A stretch of DNA of 64,000 nucleotides from Methanococcoides sp. LMO-2. GTDB lineage: Archaea; Halobacteriota; Methanosarcinia; Methanosarcinales; Methanosarcinaceae. The stretch is from contig NZ_JBCAUS010000006.1 of NCBI RefSeq assembly GCF_038432375.1, positions 310,001-374,000 on the forward strand, read 5' to 3'. This document shows, one piece after another, positions 36,803 through 45,605 of the stretch. A program made the translations under genes and the position numbers. Below the pieces are notes generated by a model. It was not told the origin of the DNA. It searched no databases and was given only the letters and a program-made list of their open reading frames with translations. The stretch's first letter is position 1; every line of letters begins with the position of its first letter.

Positions 36803-38704
36803 ATGTCAAAACCTGTTTATCTCGGAAAACTGCTTCTCCACTGGTGCAGCCATTGCAATGTGCCTGTGCTCGGAAAAAAATGCAGCTGTGGCGAAACCAC
36901 AAAAAAGGTAGAGGTAACTCCCCCTGGCGACATACGCCCGGCATTCCAGTATGATATCGACCATATCAATGCTGTTTCAATGAAACAGTTCAATGCACCC
37001 CTTATACCGGAAGGACACCTTGTCGTGCTGAACAAAGCACCATACGATGACAGGATGGAAGAGATCATCGTGGACGGGGAAGTCCTTGGAAGCATCCGTT
37101 TTGAGATAGACAAGCTCGAGTGGGTACTCCTGCCAAGACTACCCGGTGCAAGGCGTCTTTTCGAAGGAAAGGACCTGAAGGAGATGAAAGGATGGGTAGT
37201 ACTGGACAGCGGTGCCGTGAGCTTCATATTAAAGGGAGCAAGCGTCCTGGCACCGGGTATCGTTGATGCTGACCCGGAAATACAGGTTTCCGATGAGACC
37301 GTGGTACTCACACCGGAAGGAGACATCATAGCAGCCGGACGCGCAAGGATGCAAGGCAGCGATATGCTGGAGCACAAGCGTGGCGTCGGTGTCAAGACCC
37401 GCTGGAAAGGCAAGCCTGAAAAACTGAACGTTCCGGAAGGCGGCCAGACCTGGGACGACGCCGTAGAGGCAAACTCAAAGATACTCGAGCGTTTTGAAGA
37501 AAAAGCTCATTCATTTATCAAGAACGTAAAAGAGACCGTCAAAAAACCGGTAACTATCTCATATTCAGGTGGCAAGGACAGCCTCGCAGTACTACAGCTT
37601 GCAAGCGAGTGCCTGGAAGATTTCGACCTCATGTTCGTTGATACCGGACTGGAGTTCCCGGAAACCGTCGAGAACGTCGAAGAGATAGTCAAATTATACA
37701 ACAAACCCATCAAGACGAAAGCTGCAAAGGAAGCGTTCTGGGAATCCGTGGACAGTTTCGGACCACCTTCCGTTGAAGCCCGCTGGTGCTGCAAGGTCTG
37801 CAAGCTCGGGCCGATCACGCAGATAATAGAAGAGAACTACGAGAACGGATGTCTCACTTTCATCGGCCAGAGAAAGTACGAGTCCGATGCCAGGGCAAAG
37901 AGCGAACGCGTCTGGAAGAACCCCTGGGTGGGAAACCAGGTGGGAGCATCACCGATCCAGGACTGGACAGCGATGCACATCTGGCTCTACATATTCAAGA
38001 CCGGAGTGCCATACAATGTGATGTATGAGCGAGGTTTTGACAGGATCGGATGCTGGCTGTGCCCGTCCTCATCACTGGCAGACCTGTTCCGTCTAAAGGA
38101 AACCCACCCACAGATGGAAAAACGGCTTAATGACTACCTCCTGGCATACGCCGAGCGCATGGGACTCTCAAAGGAATGGGTGGACCACGGACTATGGAGA
38201 TGGCAGAACCTGCCGCCTGCCATTGCAGAAGTGGCAAAACAAAAAGGGATCAATATCATACCAAAGAGCAAAGTAAAGGGAGACCTGAACTTTGCCGTAA
38301 CCTCCGGATACAGGCCATGCCGTGAAGGCGGAATGTCTGCAGAGGGCAGTTTCGGGATCGCACTGGACCTGGAGCTTATCGAGACCACCGGCCAGCTCCG
38401 TGCTGCCGGGAAGCCTGCCTATATAGAAGGCGTGGCCTCAGTACAGAATGAAGATGACCGTGCACAGATATTCGCCTCGGGAACAATTACTGCAAGAGGC
38501 AATGACGAAAAGAGTGCACGCAAGTTCATGACCAACGTGGAAAGGTCTATCAGGCGTGCCCTGAAATGCATGGGCTGTGGCGTCTGTGTGGGACAATGCC
38601 CCAATAACTGCATCACCATCAGTAATGACAAAGCAGTCATTGGAAAGACATGCATCCATTGTGGCGCTTGTATCGATATCTGTCCGGTTGTGAAATTTGG
38701 ATGA
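36803..38704 (+). CDS. PUA/PP-loop (PAPS reductase-like)/ferredoxin fusion protein
   Basis: About 633 residues from the ATG at 36803, which lies about 28 bases after CTATTTATGC (leaderless). Domains: a zinc ribbon (C15, C18, C27, C29); a PUA-like RNA-binding domain (about 130-190, SGAVSFILKGASVLAPGI); a PP-loop ATP pyrophosphatase of the PAPS-reductase group with SGGKDS (255-260) and a WCCKVCK motif; a segment with CWLCPSS; and two 4Fe-4S motifs near the C-terminus (CMGCGVCVGQCP, CIHCGACIDICP). It is usually labelled PAPS reductase. The PUA and zinc domains suggest an RNA-thiolation or similar role instead. The longer frame from 36746 would overlap the Cas4-like gene. Confidence 0.85.
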   Translation: MSKPVYLGKLLLHWCSHCNVPVLGKKCSCGETTKKVEVTPPGDIRPAFQYDIDHINAVSMKQFNAPLIPEGHLVVLNKAPYDDRMEEIIVDGEVLGSIRFEIDKLEWVLLPRLPGARRLFEGKDLKEMKGWVVLDSGAVSFILKGASVLAPGIVDADPEIQVSDETVVLTPEGDIIAAGRARMQGSDMLEHKRGVGVKTRWKGKPEKLNVPEGGQTWDDAVEANSKILERFEEKAHSFIKNVKETVKKPVTISYSGGKDSLAVLQLASECLEDFDLMFVDTGLEFPETVENVEEIVKLYNKPIKTKAAKEAFWESVDSFGPPSVEARWCCKVCKLGPITQIIEENYENGCLTFIGQRKYESDARAKSERVWKNPWVGNQVGASPIQDWTAMHIWLYIFKTGVPYNVMYERGFDRIGCWLCPSSSLADLFRLKETHPQMEKRLNDYLLAYAERMGLSKEWVDHGLWRWQNLPPAIAEVAKQKGINIIPKSKVKGDLNFAVTSGYRPCREGGMSAEGSFGIALDLELIETTGQLRAAGKPAYIEGVASVQNEDDRAQIFASGTITARGNDEKSARKFMTNVERSIRRALKCMGCGVCVGQCPNNCITISNDKAVIGKTCIHCGACIDICPVVKFG

Positions 38705-38780
38705 TGAAAAGAACAGATGGCCTGAACTGGCCGACCAGAACATTTATACATAATATATAACTACCTAACTTGGTGATTTT

Positions 38781-40397
38781 TTGGTAAAAAGAGCACTGCT
38801 GAGCGTCTCTGACAAAACTGGGATCGTAGAGTTTGCAAGAGGACTCGAGCAACTGAACATAGAGATCATATCTACCGGCGGAACTGCCAGAATGCTTCGC
38901 GAAGCAGGCATCGAGACCATCGATGTCTCAGAAGTGACCGGTTTTCCTGAAATGATGGGAGGTCGTGTGAAGACCTTGCATCCAAGAATACACGGCGGGC
39001 TTTTGTGCCTGAGAGAAGATGCTTCACACATGGGAGAAGCGGAAAAAGAATCCATCGAACTTATCGACATGGTAGCGGTCAACCTCTACCCATTCGAGAT
39101 CACGGTCTCGAAAGATGGAGTGAACCTCGAAGAAGCTATCGAGAACATCGACATTGGCGGACCTACTTTACTGAGATCTGCAGCAAAGAACTATGCTGCT
39201 GTCACAGTAGTATGTGACCCTGAAGATTACGGACACATCCTCAAGGAACTAAGGTCAACAGGCGTTGTTTCTGACCAGACAAAGGAAAAGCTTGCAGTCA
39301 AGGCATTCCGCCACACTGCAAACTACGACAGCACCATTGACACATACCTTAGCAAAACACTTCTTGGAGAAGATGTCCTTCGCATGAACTTCACCGATGG
39401 CGTCAAGCTCCGCTATGGTGAGAACTGGCATCAGGAAGCAACATACTATAAAGAGAAAGGAATAGAAGGACCTTCACTCTCAAATGCAAAGCAGCTTCAT
39501 GGAAAGGAGCTCTCATACAACAACTATGTTGATGCCGATAATGCACTCCAGACCATCAAAGAGGTAGGAAATCAGAACCCTGCCGTAGCTATTGTCAAGC
39601 ACAACAACCCCTGCGGACTTGCAACAGGCAGCACACTTTGTGAGGCATTGCAGCACGCATGGGACGGTGACCCCATCTCTGCCTTTGGCAGCATAATCTG
39701 TACAAACACTGTGTTCGACATGGAATCCGCACAGTACCTCAAAGGCAAATTTGTTGAGATCATACTTGCGCCGGGATTCGAGCACGATGCTCTTGAATAC
39801 CTGAAAGAGAAGAGCGCAAACCTTCGTCTGCTTGAGCTTCCACAATTCAATGAGAGCTTTGACACGGAATACACCTACAAGTATGTTGTCGGTGGAATGC
39901 TGAAACAGCAGAGAAATGTTGGCCTCTATGAGAAATGGGAATGTGTCACAGATGCACCATACCCTGAAGAGAAGCGCGGACTATCCGAGTTCTGTATCGC
40001 AGCATGTAAGAGCACGAAGTCAAACTCCGTGACCCTTGCATATGAGTACAAGGACGGATGCTACGTGATGCTTTCAATGGGTGCAGGACAGCCAAACCGC
40101 GTTGATTCCATCCGCAAGCTTGCAACCACTAAAGCAAGAGAGAACCTTGAACTGATCTACGAGAGGGAAAAACCTGACATGTCCTTTGATGAGTACTGGG
40201 AATCAGTGCTTTCCGAATGTGTTATGGCATCAGATGCTTTCTTCCCATTCGACGACAGCATTGTTCATGCAGATGAAAGCAACATCAAGTACATCATATC
40301 ACCAGGCGGATCTATCAGGGATGAAGAAGTCATAGCAACCGCAAATCGCCTGGACATTTCCATGGTCTTCACAGGAATGAGACACTTCCTGCATTAA
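38781..40397 (+). CDS. purH: Bifunctional AICAR transformylase/IMP cyclohydrolase PurH
   Basis: 538 residues with TTG as start codon; GGTGAT lies just upstream. It catalyses the last two steps of purine synthesis. The N-terminal MGS-like cyclohydrolase domain has SVSDKTGI, STGGTA and GRVKTLHPRIHGG; the transformylase part has LRYGENWHQEA, AIVKHNNPCG and SAFGSIICTN. Length matches the full bifunctional enzyme, although many archaea split or replace these activities. A hairpin terminator follows. Confidence 0.95.
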   Translation: MVKRALLSVSDKTGIVEFARGLEQLNIEIISTGGTARMLREAGIETIDVSEVTGFPEMMGGRVKTLHPRIHGGLLCLREDASHMGEAEKESIELIDMVAVNLYPFEITVSKDGVNLEEAIENIDIGGPTLLRSAAKNYAAVTVVCDPEDYGHILKELRSTGVVSDQTKEKLAVKAFRHTANYDSTIDTYLSKTLLGEDVLRMNFTDGVKLRYGENWHQEATYYKEKGIEGPSLSNAKQLHGKELSYNNYVDADNALQTIKEVGNQNPAVAIVKHNNPCGLATGSTLCEALQHAWDGDPISAFGSIICTNTVFDMESAQYLKGKFVEIILAPGFEHDALEYLKEKSANLRLLELPQFNESFDTEYTYKYVVGGMLKQQRNVGLYEKWECVTDAPYPEEKRGLSEFCIAACKSTKSNSVTLAYEYKDGCYVMLSMGAGQPNRVDSIRKLATTKARENLELIYEREKPDMSFDEYWESVLSECVMASDAFFPFDDSIVHADESNIKYIISPGGSIRDEEVIATANRLDISMVFTGMRHFLH

Positions 40398-40404
40398 AAA
40401 AAGA

Positions 40405-40445
40405 AGAATGCATGCTCAAGTGTGCATTCTCCACACTATTTTTAT
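40405..40445 (+). terminator. Terminator of purH
   Basis: AGAATGCA (40405-40412) pairs with TGCATTCT (40423-40430) around a 10-base loop, followed by CCACACTATTTTTA. The rest of the 275-base interval to the next gene shows only that gene's promoter. Confidence 0.65.
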
Positions 40446-40681
40446 ATAATTAATTTCATTTTAATAACATATAGTTTAAAAGCATTCAATCTATGCTATT
40501 TGTATTTCAGTTGAAATATAACAACTCTATGAAATAAATTGGAATATTCAGTATCAGTCGAAGTAATAAGCAAATTTGGTAACAGCGTTAACATTGCAAT
40601 ATAGTTGCTGCTCCGCCAAATCGTTTATATACGATTGCCCAAACTATATATACAAGTGATGCCATTTCCACCTTGGAGTTG

Positions 40682-41473
40682 ATGCAACTGAAATCAACAG
40701 GACTATTGAGTGTTCTAACATTTTCCGAAAAACGAAAGGACCTATTGTTCCTTTTAGAGGAAGGACCCCGGTCATTATCCCAGATAAGGGAACATTTCGA
40801 CGTAAGCTCCCCGGAGATTTCACCCCGATTGAAAGAAATGGAAGCTGCAAACCTTATCTGTAAGGATGAAAAAGAGTATCATATAACACCCATTGGAAAA
40901 GTTGCAGCAAAATACCTGAAACCACTGGTCAATACACTTGAATCAATAGAGAAGAACGAGGATTTCTGGAAAGATCATATCCTTGAAGGCATTCCACAGC
41001 ATCTCCTGGAAAGGATAAGTGAACTTGGCGAATGTATCGTACACGAGGAAGGCCTTGAGAACATATACGACTCACACAAGAAATTTCTTGACAACATAGC
41101 CAGATCAGAGGAAGTCTGTGGCGTATCCTCAATTTTCATACCAATATACCCTGAGTTCTTTGCAAACCTGGCAAAGAACAATGTACCTACGTCCTTAATA
41201 CTAACCAGGAATGTATTTGAAAAAGTAAAGAATGAATATACCGAAACGATGCAGGCATATCTGGATTCGGACAATACAAGACTATATCTTATCGAATCCG
41301 CAAAGGTTGCATTCGTCACAACTGACGACTTCTTTTCCCTTTCACTCTTTTTCAAGAACGGTACATACGACCCACAGAGAGATCTCATGGGAACCGGAAA
41401 TACAATTTCAAGCTGGGGAAAAGACCTCTTTGAACATTATAAGAAAGAGGCCAGGGAGATCACATCCCTGTAA
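40682..41473 (+). CDS. FilR1/Msr-type transcriptional regulator (DUF1724)
   Basis: 263 residues. A winged helix (LLFLLEEGPRSLSQIREHFDVSSPEISPRLKEME) is followed by the DUF1724 ligand-type domain (about residues 135-260). Regulators of this build control methyltransferase genes and filament formation in Methanosarcinales. The ATG at 40682 is chosen because a TATA box (ACTATATATAC, about 40642-40652) predicts a start near 40672 and GGAG lies between them; a TTG at 40673 is less likely. The last 14 bases overlap the convergent UbiA gene. Its target is unknown. Confidence 0.82.
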   Translation: MQLKSTGLLSVLTFSEKRKDLLFLLEEGPRSLSQIREHFDVSSPEISPRLKEMEAANLICKDEKEYHITPIGKVAAKYLKPLVNTLESIEKNEDFWKDHILEGIPQHLLERISELGECIVHEEGLENIYDSHKKFLDNIARSEEVCGVSSIFIPIYPEFFANLAKNNVPTSLILTRNVFEKVKNEYTETMQAYLDSDNTRLYLIESAKVAFVTTDDFFSLSLFFKNGTYDPQRDLMGTGNTISSWGKDLFEHYKKEAREITSL

Positions 41474-42389
41474 ATGCTCTCAGACCTACAATCATACCGG
41501 ATTCCCCATCCACAACAAAGAGGCGTTTGTGCATCCTGCTCTTCGACTCATTTTCCGTAGGAACCGTGAACCTGTAGATGCATACCATCCCTGCAATGAA
41601 ACTGTAGACCAAAATCATAGGCTCATGAGCGATTGTCCCGGAAAGTATCAGAAGTCCCAGAAGGGAATGAGAGAAAAGATGCATACCCAAAAGCAGGTCG
41701 CGAGTTCTCTGCGGACCAAGGCTTACAGGAAGGGTCTTGATACCTGCAAGAGCATCGCCTTTGATATCTTTGAAATCATAGACTGAAGAGTTTACGAAAA
41801 GTTTGATGCCAAAGAAAAGGAAAACTACTATCACCGGCAGGATGCTCTCCGCATACCAGCCTGCAATACCGGCAATGAATGCACCCCATGTTATGCCAAC
41901 AACAAGATTCTTGACACCAAGGCCACCTTTAAGTTTCAAATGGAATTTACCGACCTTAAGCCCTTTACTGTAGAGATAACCGGTAACAAGAGGAAGAAAT
42001 GCCAGGAAAAGAAGTCCGTCAAGGAATAGAAGATATGCACCTGCCAGAAATGCAAGTAAGCAAACAAAGAGTACTATTTTAGTTCTTGCACCTTTAAGCT
42101 CGGACCTGTTAACAGCATCTTCCTCAGAATCAAGCGCACGGTCCAGGGTGTACACAGCATACACAACAAGACCACCTGCTATGCAGGAGAGAATATTGAA
42201 TTGCATCTGAAGCAGAAGGAAAGCAAGATAGATCCTTAAAGCTCCGGATACTGAGACCAGAGTGGAACTATTCAAAAGATGCAGTGTCGGCCACAGCCCT
42301 GAAATATCAGGCAGTTCCAGGAAGCTGCTCTTGTTGTTGTTTTTCGGATAGCTCAACTGATTTGTGGAAATAACTGTTTTTTCAGCCAT
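41460..42389 (-). CDS. UbiA-family prenyltransferase
   Basis: 309 residues with eight or nine membrane helices. The two Asp-rich substrate motifs are YTLDRALDSEED and YDFKDIKGD. The family transfers polyprenyl groups to aromatic, sugar or lipid acceptors; the acceptor is unknown here. In this organism candidates include archaeal lipid or quinone-like (methanophenazine) synthesis, which I cannot distinguish. It ends 14 bases inside the convergent regulator gene, and its start shares a divergent region with the amber gene at 42631. Confidence 0.88.
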   Translation of the reverse strand: MAEKTVISTNQLSYPKNNNKSSFLELPDISGLWPTLHLLNSSTLVSVSGALRIYLAFLLLQMQFNILSCIAGGLVVYAVYTLDRALDSEEDAVNRSELKGARTKIVLFVCLLAFLAGAYLLFLDGLLFLAFLPLVTGYLYSKGLKVGKFHLKLKGGLGVKNLVVGITWGAFIAGIAGWYAESILPVIVVFLFFGIKLFVNSSVYDFKDIKGDALAGIKTLPVSLGPQRTRDLLLGMHLFSHSLLGLLILSGTIAHEPMILVYSFIAGMVCIYRFTVPTENESKSRMHKRLFVVDGESGMIVGLRAFTGM

Positions 42390-42441
42390 GAGTATAAAAG
42401 TAGCACACTTGATGATATTATTAAAGTGAAATAGGATTATA

Positions 42442-42471
42442 CCATTGGACTAACTTTGTCCATTGGACTAA
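42442..42471. repeat. Paired 12-bp direct repeats in a divergent promoter region
   Basis: CCATTGGACTAA occurs at 42442-42453 and again at 42460-42471, an 18-base period with the spacer CTTTGT. They lie between UbiA and the amber gene, upstream of TATA-like CTAATATATAC. The pair looks like a tandem binding site for a regulator. The remaining interval to 42630 shows no gene. Confidence 0.55.
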
Positions 42472-42630
42472 ATAATACCAAATCACTAATATATACACCT
42501 CATAAAATAAGTACTGGTTGTATATACACTCCGAATGAAACAATTGGAGAGAATACTAACAAACAGAAAAAACGAGGAGTTCAGAGAGATTTACCTGAAA
42601 CAAATATCCCGGAACTCAAGAGGCTGAAAT

Positions 42631-43164
42631 ATGAATTACCAGTACACTGTAATGTACACACCTGATGAAAGATACACTGATGGTTGCCAGCAGATTGATC
42701 CAGTGAACCCCTTAGAAGAATATACCAACCTGAGAGATATGTGGAAACTAAAGATAATGGATACGCAATAGGAGCCAGAAGGCACTCTTAAGACAAATGT
42801 GAACTTATCTTTAGGAAAAGATACGCATTACTGGACTGATACCAACGGCCTGAACATATTCATTAGATCCTGTTACAGGGAGGCAGAAAGATGTTCAAGA
42901 GAAAGCATAAGCAGGTTCATTTCAGGAATATTCATGCAGGAATTCCCCGACATGGAACCTGAAAATGCCAGATCTTTTGGTAATGATCTTGCAGAGGAGA
43001 TCATAGGATCCGGCAATATTGAGATGGGAGATGGAAAAAACAGGAGAATTAAAATTGAATGGTCCTCCATGGCACTTGTTTTCCTCTACAATGAAACAAG
43101 GTCTGACGAAGCAATACCCATATCGATAGATGACCGATACTACAACATCAGTAAAAAGAGATAA
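42631..43164 (+). CDS. Unknown protein with in-frame amber codon (pyrrolysine candidate)
   Basis: An ATG at 42631, with GAGG 7 bases upstream, opens a frame of 46 codons (begins MNYQYTVMYTPDERY, ends KLKIMDTQ) that stops at TAG (42769-42771). The same frame continues without interruption for 130 more codons (EPEGTLKTNVNLSLGKDTH ... DDRYYNISKKR) to TAA. Read through, the product is 177 residues with residue 47 encoded by UAG. The downstream part has only a GTG (42799) as a possible separate start and no ribosome site of its own. Pyrrolysine insertion is possible in this lineage; a nonsense mutation or a short peptide are alternatives. I do not recognise the family. Confidence 0.6.
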
Positions 43165-43227
43165 ATACGGAACTGTTTTATAAGGTGTTTTCTTTCTCAC
43201 CACCAAAATTCTTCGAGGAAAACACCA

Positions 43228-44583
43228 ATGAACGCCAGAGCCCGGATGCTTGGAGAAGAGAGCATCTCAAAGGTCCTATTCAAACTTTCAGTGCCTGCAA
43301 CCATAGGAATGGTAGTACAGGCACTATACAATCTTGTGGACACTATATTTGTCGGAAGGGCACTGGGACCTGAAAGTGTTCAGGGGATTGCAGGAATTAC
43401 GATAGCATTCCCGATCCAGATGATAATAATGGGAGTTGCCCTTACCATTGGTATCGGAAGTGCTTCCATAATATCGAGAAGTCTTGGTGCAAAGGACTAC
43501 AGACGTGCCGATATTGCCCTGGGGAATGCGATCTCCACAATATTGATACTAAGCACACTTGTCACAGTACTTGGAAGCATTTACATCGTGCCACTGTTGA
43601 AACTCTTCGGCGCTACTGAGACGATCCTCCCCTTTGCATATGACTATACGAGAATAATCCTTTATGGAACCCTTGTTTTTGCATTCTCAATGACTGTCAA
43701 CAACATCGTACGTGCTGAGGGAAACGCAAAGGTTGCCATGCTGACGATGGTCATTTCTGCAGGGTTGAACATCATACTTGACCCCATATTCATTTTCGGA
43801 CTTGGCATGGGAATAAAAGGGGCTGCTATCGCCACCGTGATATCACAGGCTGTTAGTGCCATCTATCTGACGCATTATTTCAGCAGCGGAATGAGCAGCC
43901 TGAACTTCCATGCAGGCGACCTCGTCCCCCACCCGGATGTATTCATGGAGACCATATCCATCGGAGCATCCTCCTTTGCAAGGAGTGCATCAGGAAGCCT
44001 GATGATAATTGTAATAAACAATGCACTGGCGATCTATGGCGGAGATATACCGATCGCTGTCTTTGGTGTTGTCAACCGCCTGTTCATGTTCACATTCATG
44101 CCAATGATAGGAATCGTACAGGGACTGCAACCGATCGTCGGTTTCAATTACGGTGCAAAAAACTTTGATAGGGTCGTCAGCTCAACCGCCCTTGCCATCA
44201 AGGTTACCACCGTAATATCAATTGCGGGTTTCATGCTGCTGTTCCTATTCCCATCCCAGTTGTTCAGTATATTTACCACGGATCAGCAGTTGATCGATGC
44301 AGGCAGATCCGCCACACGCATCATGGTGCTCGCAGTGCCTTTTGTGGGGTTCCAGATAGTAGGAGCATCCATCTACCAGACACTGGGAAAAGCCAGACCC
44401 GCATTTTTCCTATCCATAAGCCGCCAGGTACTTTTCCTCATACCCCTGGTCCTGATACTGCCACAGTTCTTCCAGTTATACGGAGTATGGATAGCATTCC
44501 CGATATCCGATGGCCTCTCATTCCTCGTGACCTTTGTAATGCTTGCAAAGGAGTACAGCGCCTTCAAAGCAATCAATGCCTGA
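43228..44583 (+). CDS. MATE-family efflux transporter
   Basis: 451 residues with twelve membrane helices in two homologous halves, the MATE/NorM fold. Landmarks are FKLSVPATIGMVVQALYNLVDTIFVGR, IIARSLGAKD-like ISRSLGAKDYRRAD, LGMGIKGAAIATVISQ, and GVVNRLFMF...GIVQGLQPIVGFNYGA. It should export organic cations or drugs using Na+ or H+. GAGG lies 10 bases before the ATG. It is 63 bases after the amber gene. Confidence 0.92.
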   Translation: MNARARMLGEESISKVLFKLSVPATIGMVVQALYNLVDTIFVGRALGPESVQGIAGITIAFPIQMIIMGVALTIGIGSASIISRSLGAKDYRRADIALGNAISTILILSTLVTVLGSIYIVPLLKLFGATETILPFAYDYTRIILYGTLVFAFSMTVNNIVRAEGNAKVAMLTMVISAGLNIILDPIFIFGLGMGIKGAAIATVISQAVSAIYLTHYFSSGMSSLNFHAGDLVPHPDVFMETISIGASSFARSASGSLMIIVINNALAIYGGDIPIAVFGVVNRLFMFTFMPMIGIVQGLQPIVGFNYGAKNFDRVVSSTALAIKVTTVISIAGFMLLFLFPSQLFSIFTTDQQLIDAGRSATRIMVLAVPFVGFQIVGASIYQTLGKARPAFFLSISRQVLFLIPLVLILPQFFQLYGVWIAFPISDGLSFLVTFVMLAKEYSAFKAINA

Positions 44584-44607
44584 ACTATAAAAGAGAGATC
44601 CAGAGGA

Positions 44608-45453
44608 TCATTTCTTGCTGTTGTCCCACCACATCCTGACACGCGTGGTCTCGCCCAGGTGCAGGATAGAACCATCCTCGTTCTGAGGCAGGATCGTTTC
44701 CAGATATTCCCTCAGTATCTGCAGTTTTTCAGGAGTGTATGCCCTGTAATGAGGAATGTAGTGTTTCACAGCATCCTCAAGTGAAGAAAAGGTCATACTT
44801 CGCTCTAAAGGAAACACGTTCATGTTGGGATAGATGCCCATATCGTAGAGAACATTGTACATGATGTTGCACTTGGGAGAGCTGTGATATTCCTGGTTGT
44901 GAAGAGCAGGCCATATTGCACTGTACTGATCATCCCAGGAAGTCTCTCCTGCGAACCAGTAAACATAGACATGACCGCTGGAAACTGCCTGGATCTTCTC
45001 AAATGCCTGCCTGATATCAGGAACACTCAGCGAATAGGAAGCAATTACAACATCGAAGTCGTCGCCGACCTCTTCAAGATCGATCTCTTCCCATCCCTTG
45101 TGTATGCACCTTATGTTGTCGATGTTCATCGAATCGATGTTCTCCTCCAGAACAGAGAACATTCCTTCAGAAGGCTCTACTGCAACTACTTCTCTGACAC
45201 GCTCGGATATCGGGATCGCAAGTGCCCCGGGACCTGCACCAATATCAAGAACCCGCGAATCCGGCGTGAGCTCGATCTCCTTCAGAGTCTGCTCCACCCG
45301 TGCAGCACCTTTGTTGCGGGACATCTCCCAATACCTTCGGGCACTTTCCTTTGTACCCCAGATATCCACCTTTTCTGAAGATCCGTCAATTTCGTTGTAG
45401 AGCCTCATCTGCTCTTTCCAAACCTCGTTCCAGTCGATGTCCCTGATATTCAT
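44608..45453 (-). CDS. Class I SAM-dependent methyltransferase
   Basis: 281 residues. Motif I is VLDIGAGPGALAIP, followed by VVAVEPSEGM and an acidic strand FDVVIASYSLSVPDIRQAF. The C-terminal half has VYWFAGETSWDDQY and an aromatic-rich stretch near HSSPKCNIMYNVLYDMGIYPNMNVFP, suggesting a small-molecule substrate. I do not recognise the substrate. It runs convergently toward the MATE gene with a 24-base gap. Confidence 0.82.
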   Translation of the reverse strand: MNIRDIDWNEVWKEQMRLYNEIDGSSEKVDIWGTKESARRYWEMSRNKGAARVEQTLKEIELTPDSRVLDIGAGPGALAIPISERVREVVAVEPSEGMFSVLEENIDSMNIDNIRCIHKGWEEIDLEEVGDDFDVVIASYSLSVPDIRQAFEKIQAVSSGHVYVYWFAGETSWDDQYSAIWPALHNQEYHSSPKCNIMYNVLYDMGIYPNMNVFPLERSMTFSSLEDAVKHYIPHYRAYTPEKLQILREYLETILPQNEDGSILHLGETTRVRMWWDNSKK

Positions 45454-45540
45454 GAACAGGAATACGAAGGAACTTCTAAAAAAGATTATGCCTCAAAAAA
45501 TGAGGATCCCACAATCAGAAAATTGGCAATATTAAAGAAG

Positions 45541-45569
45541 AAAAGAAAAAAGAAAGTTCAATGAACTTC
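45541..45569 (-). terminator. Terminator of asd
   Basis: AAGTTC-AAT-GAACTT (45554-45568) on the minus strand is followed by a T/C-rich tract TCTTTTTTCTTTTC. It lies about 38 bases past the asd stop. Confidence 0.6.
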
Positions 45570-45605
45570 TTTTCCTTTGTTAAAACTGTTTCATTTGCCC
45601 CCTGA

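Noticed and set aside
41460-41473. Overlap of two genes as a sign of misannotation
   Set aside because: Both proteins have family-typical C-termini; a 14-base convergent overlap is normal in compact genomes.
42456-42665. 69-residue frame upstream of the amber gene
   Set aside because: It starts at a non-ATG codon inside the direct repeats, has no ribosome site and overlaps the better-supported ATG at 42631 in another frame.
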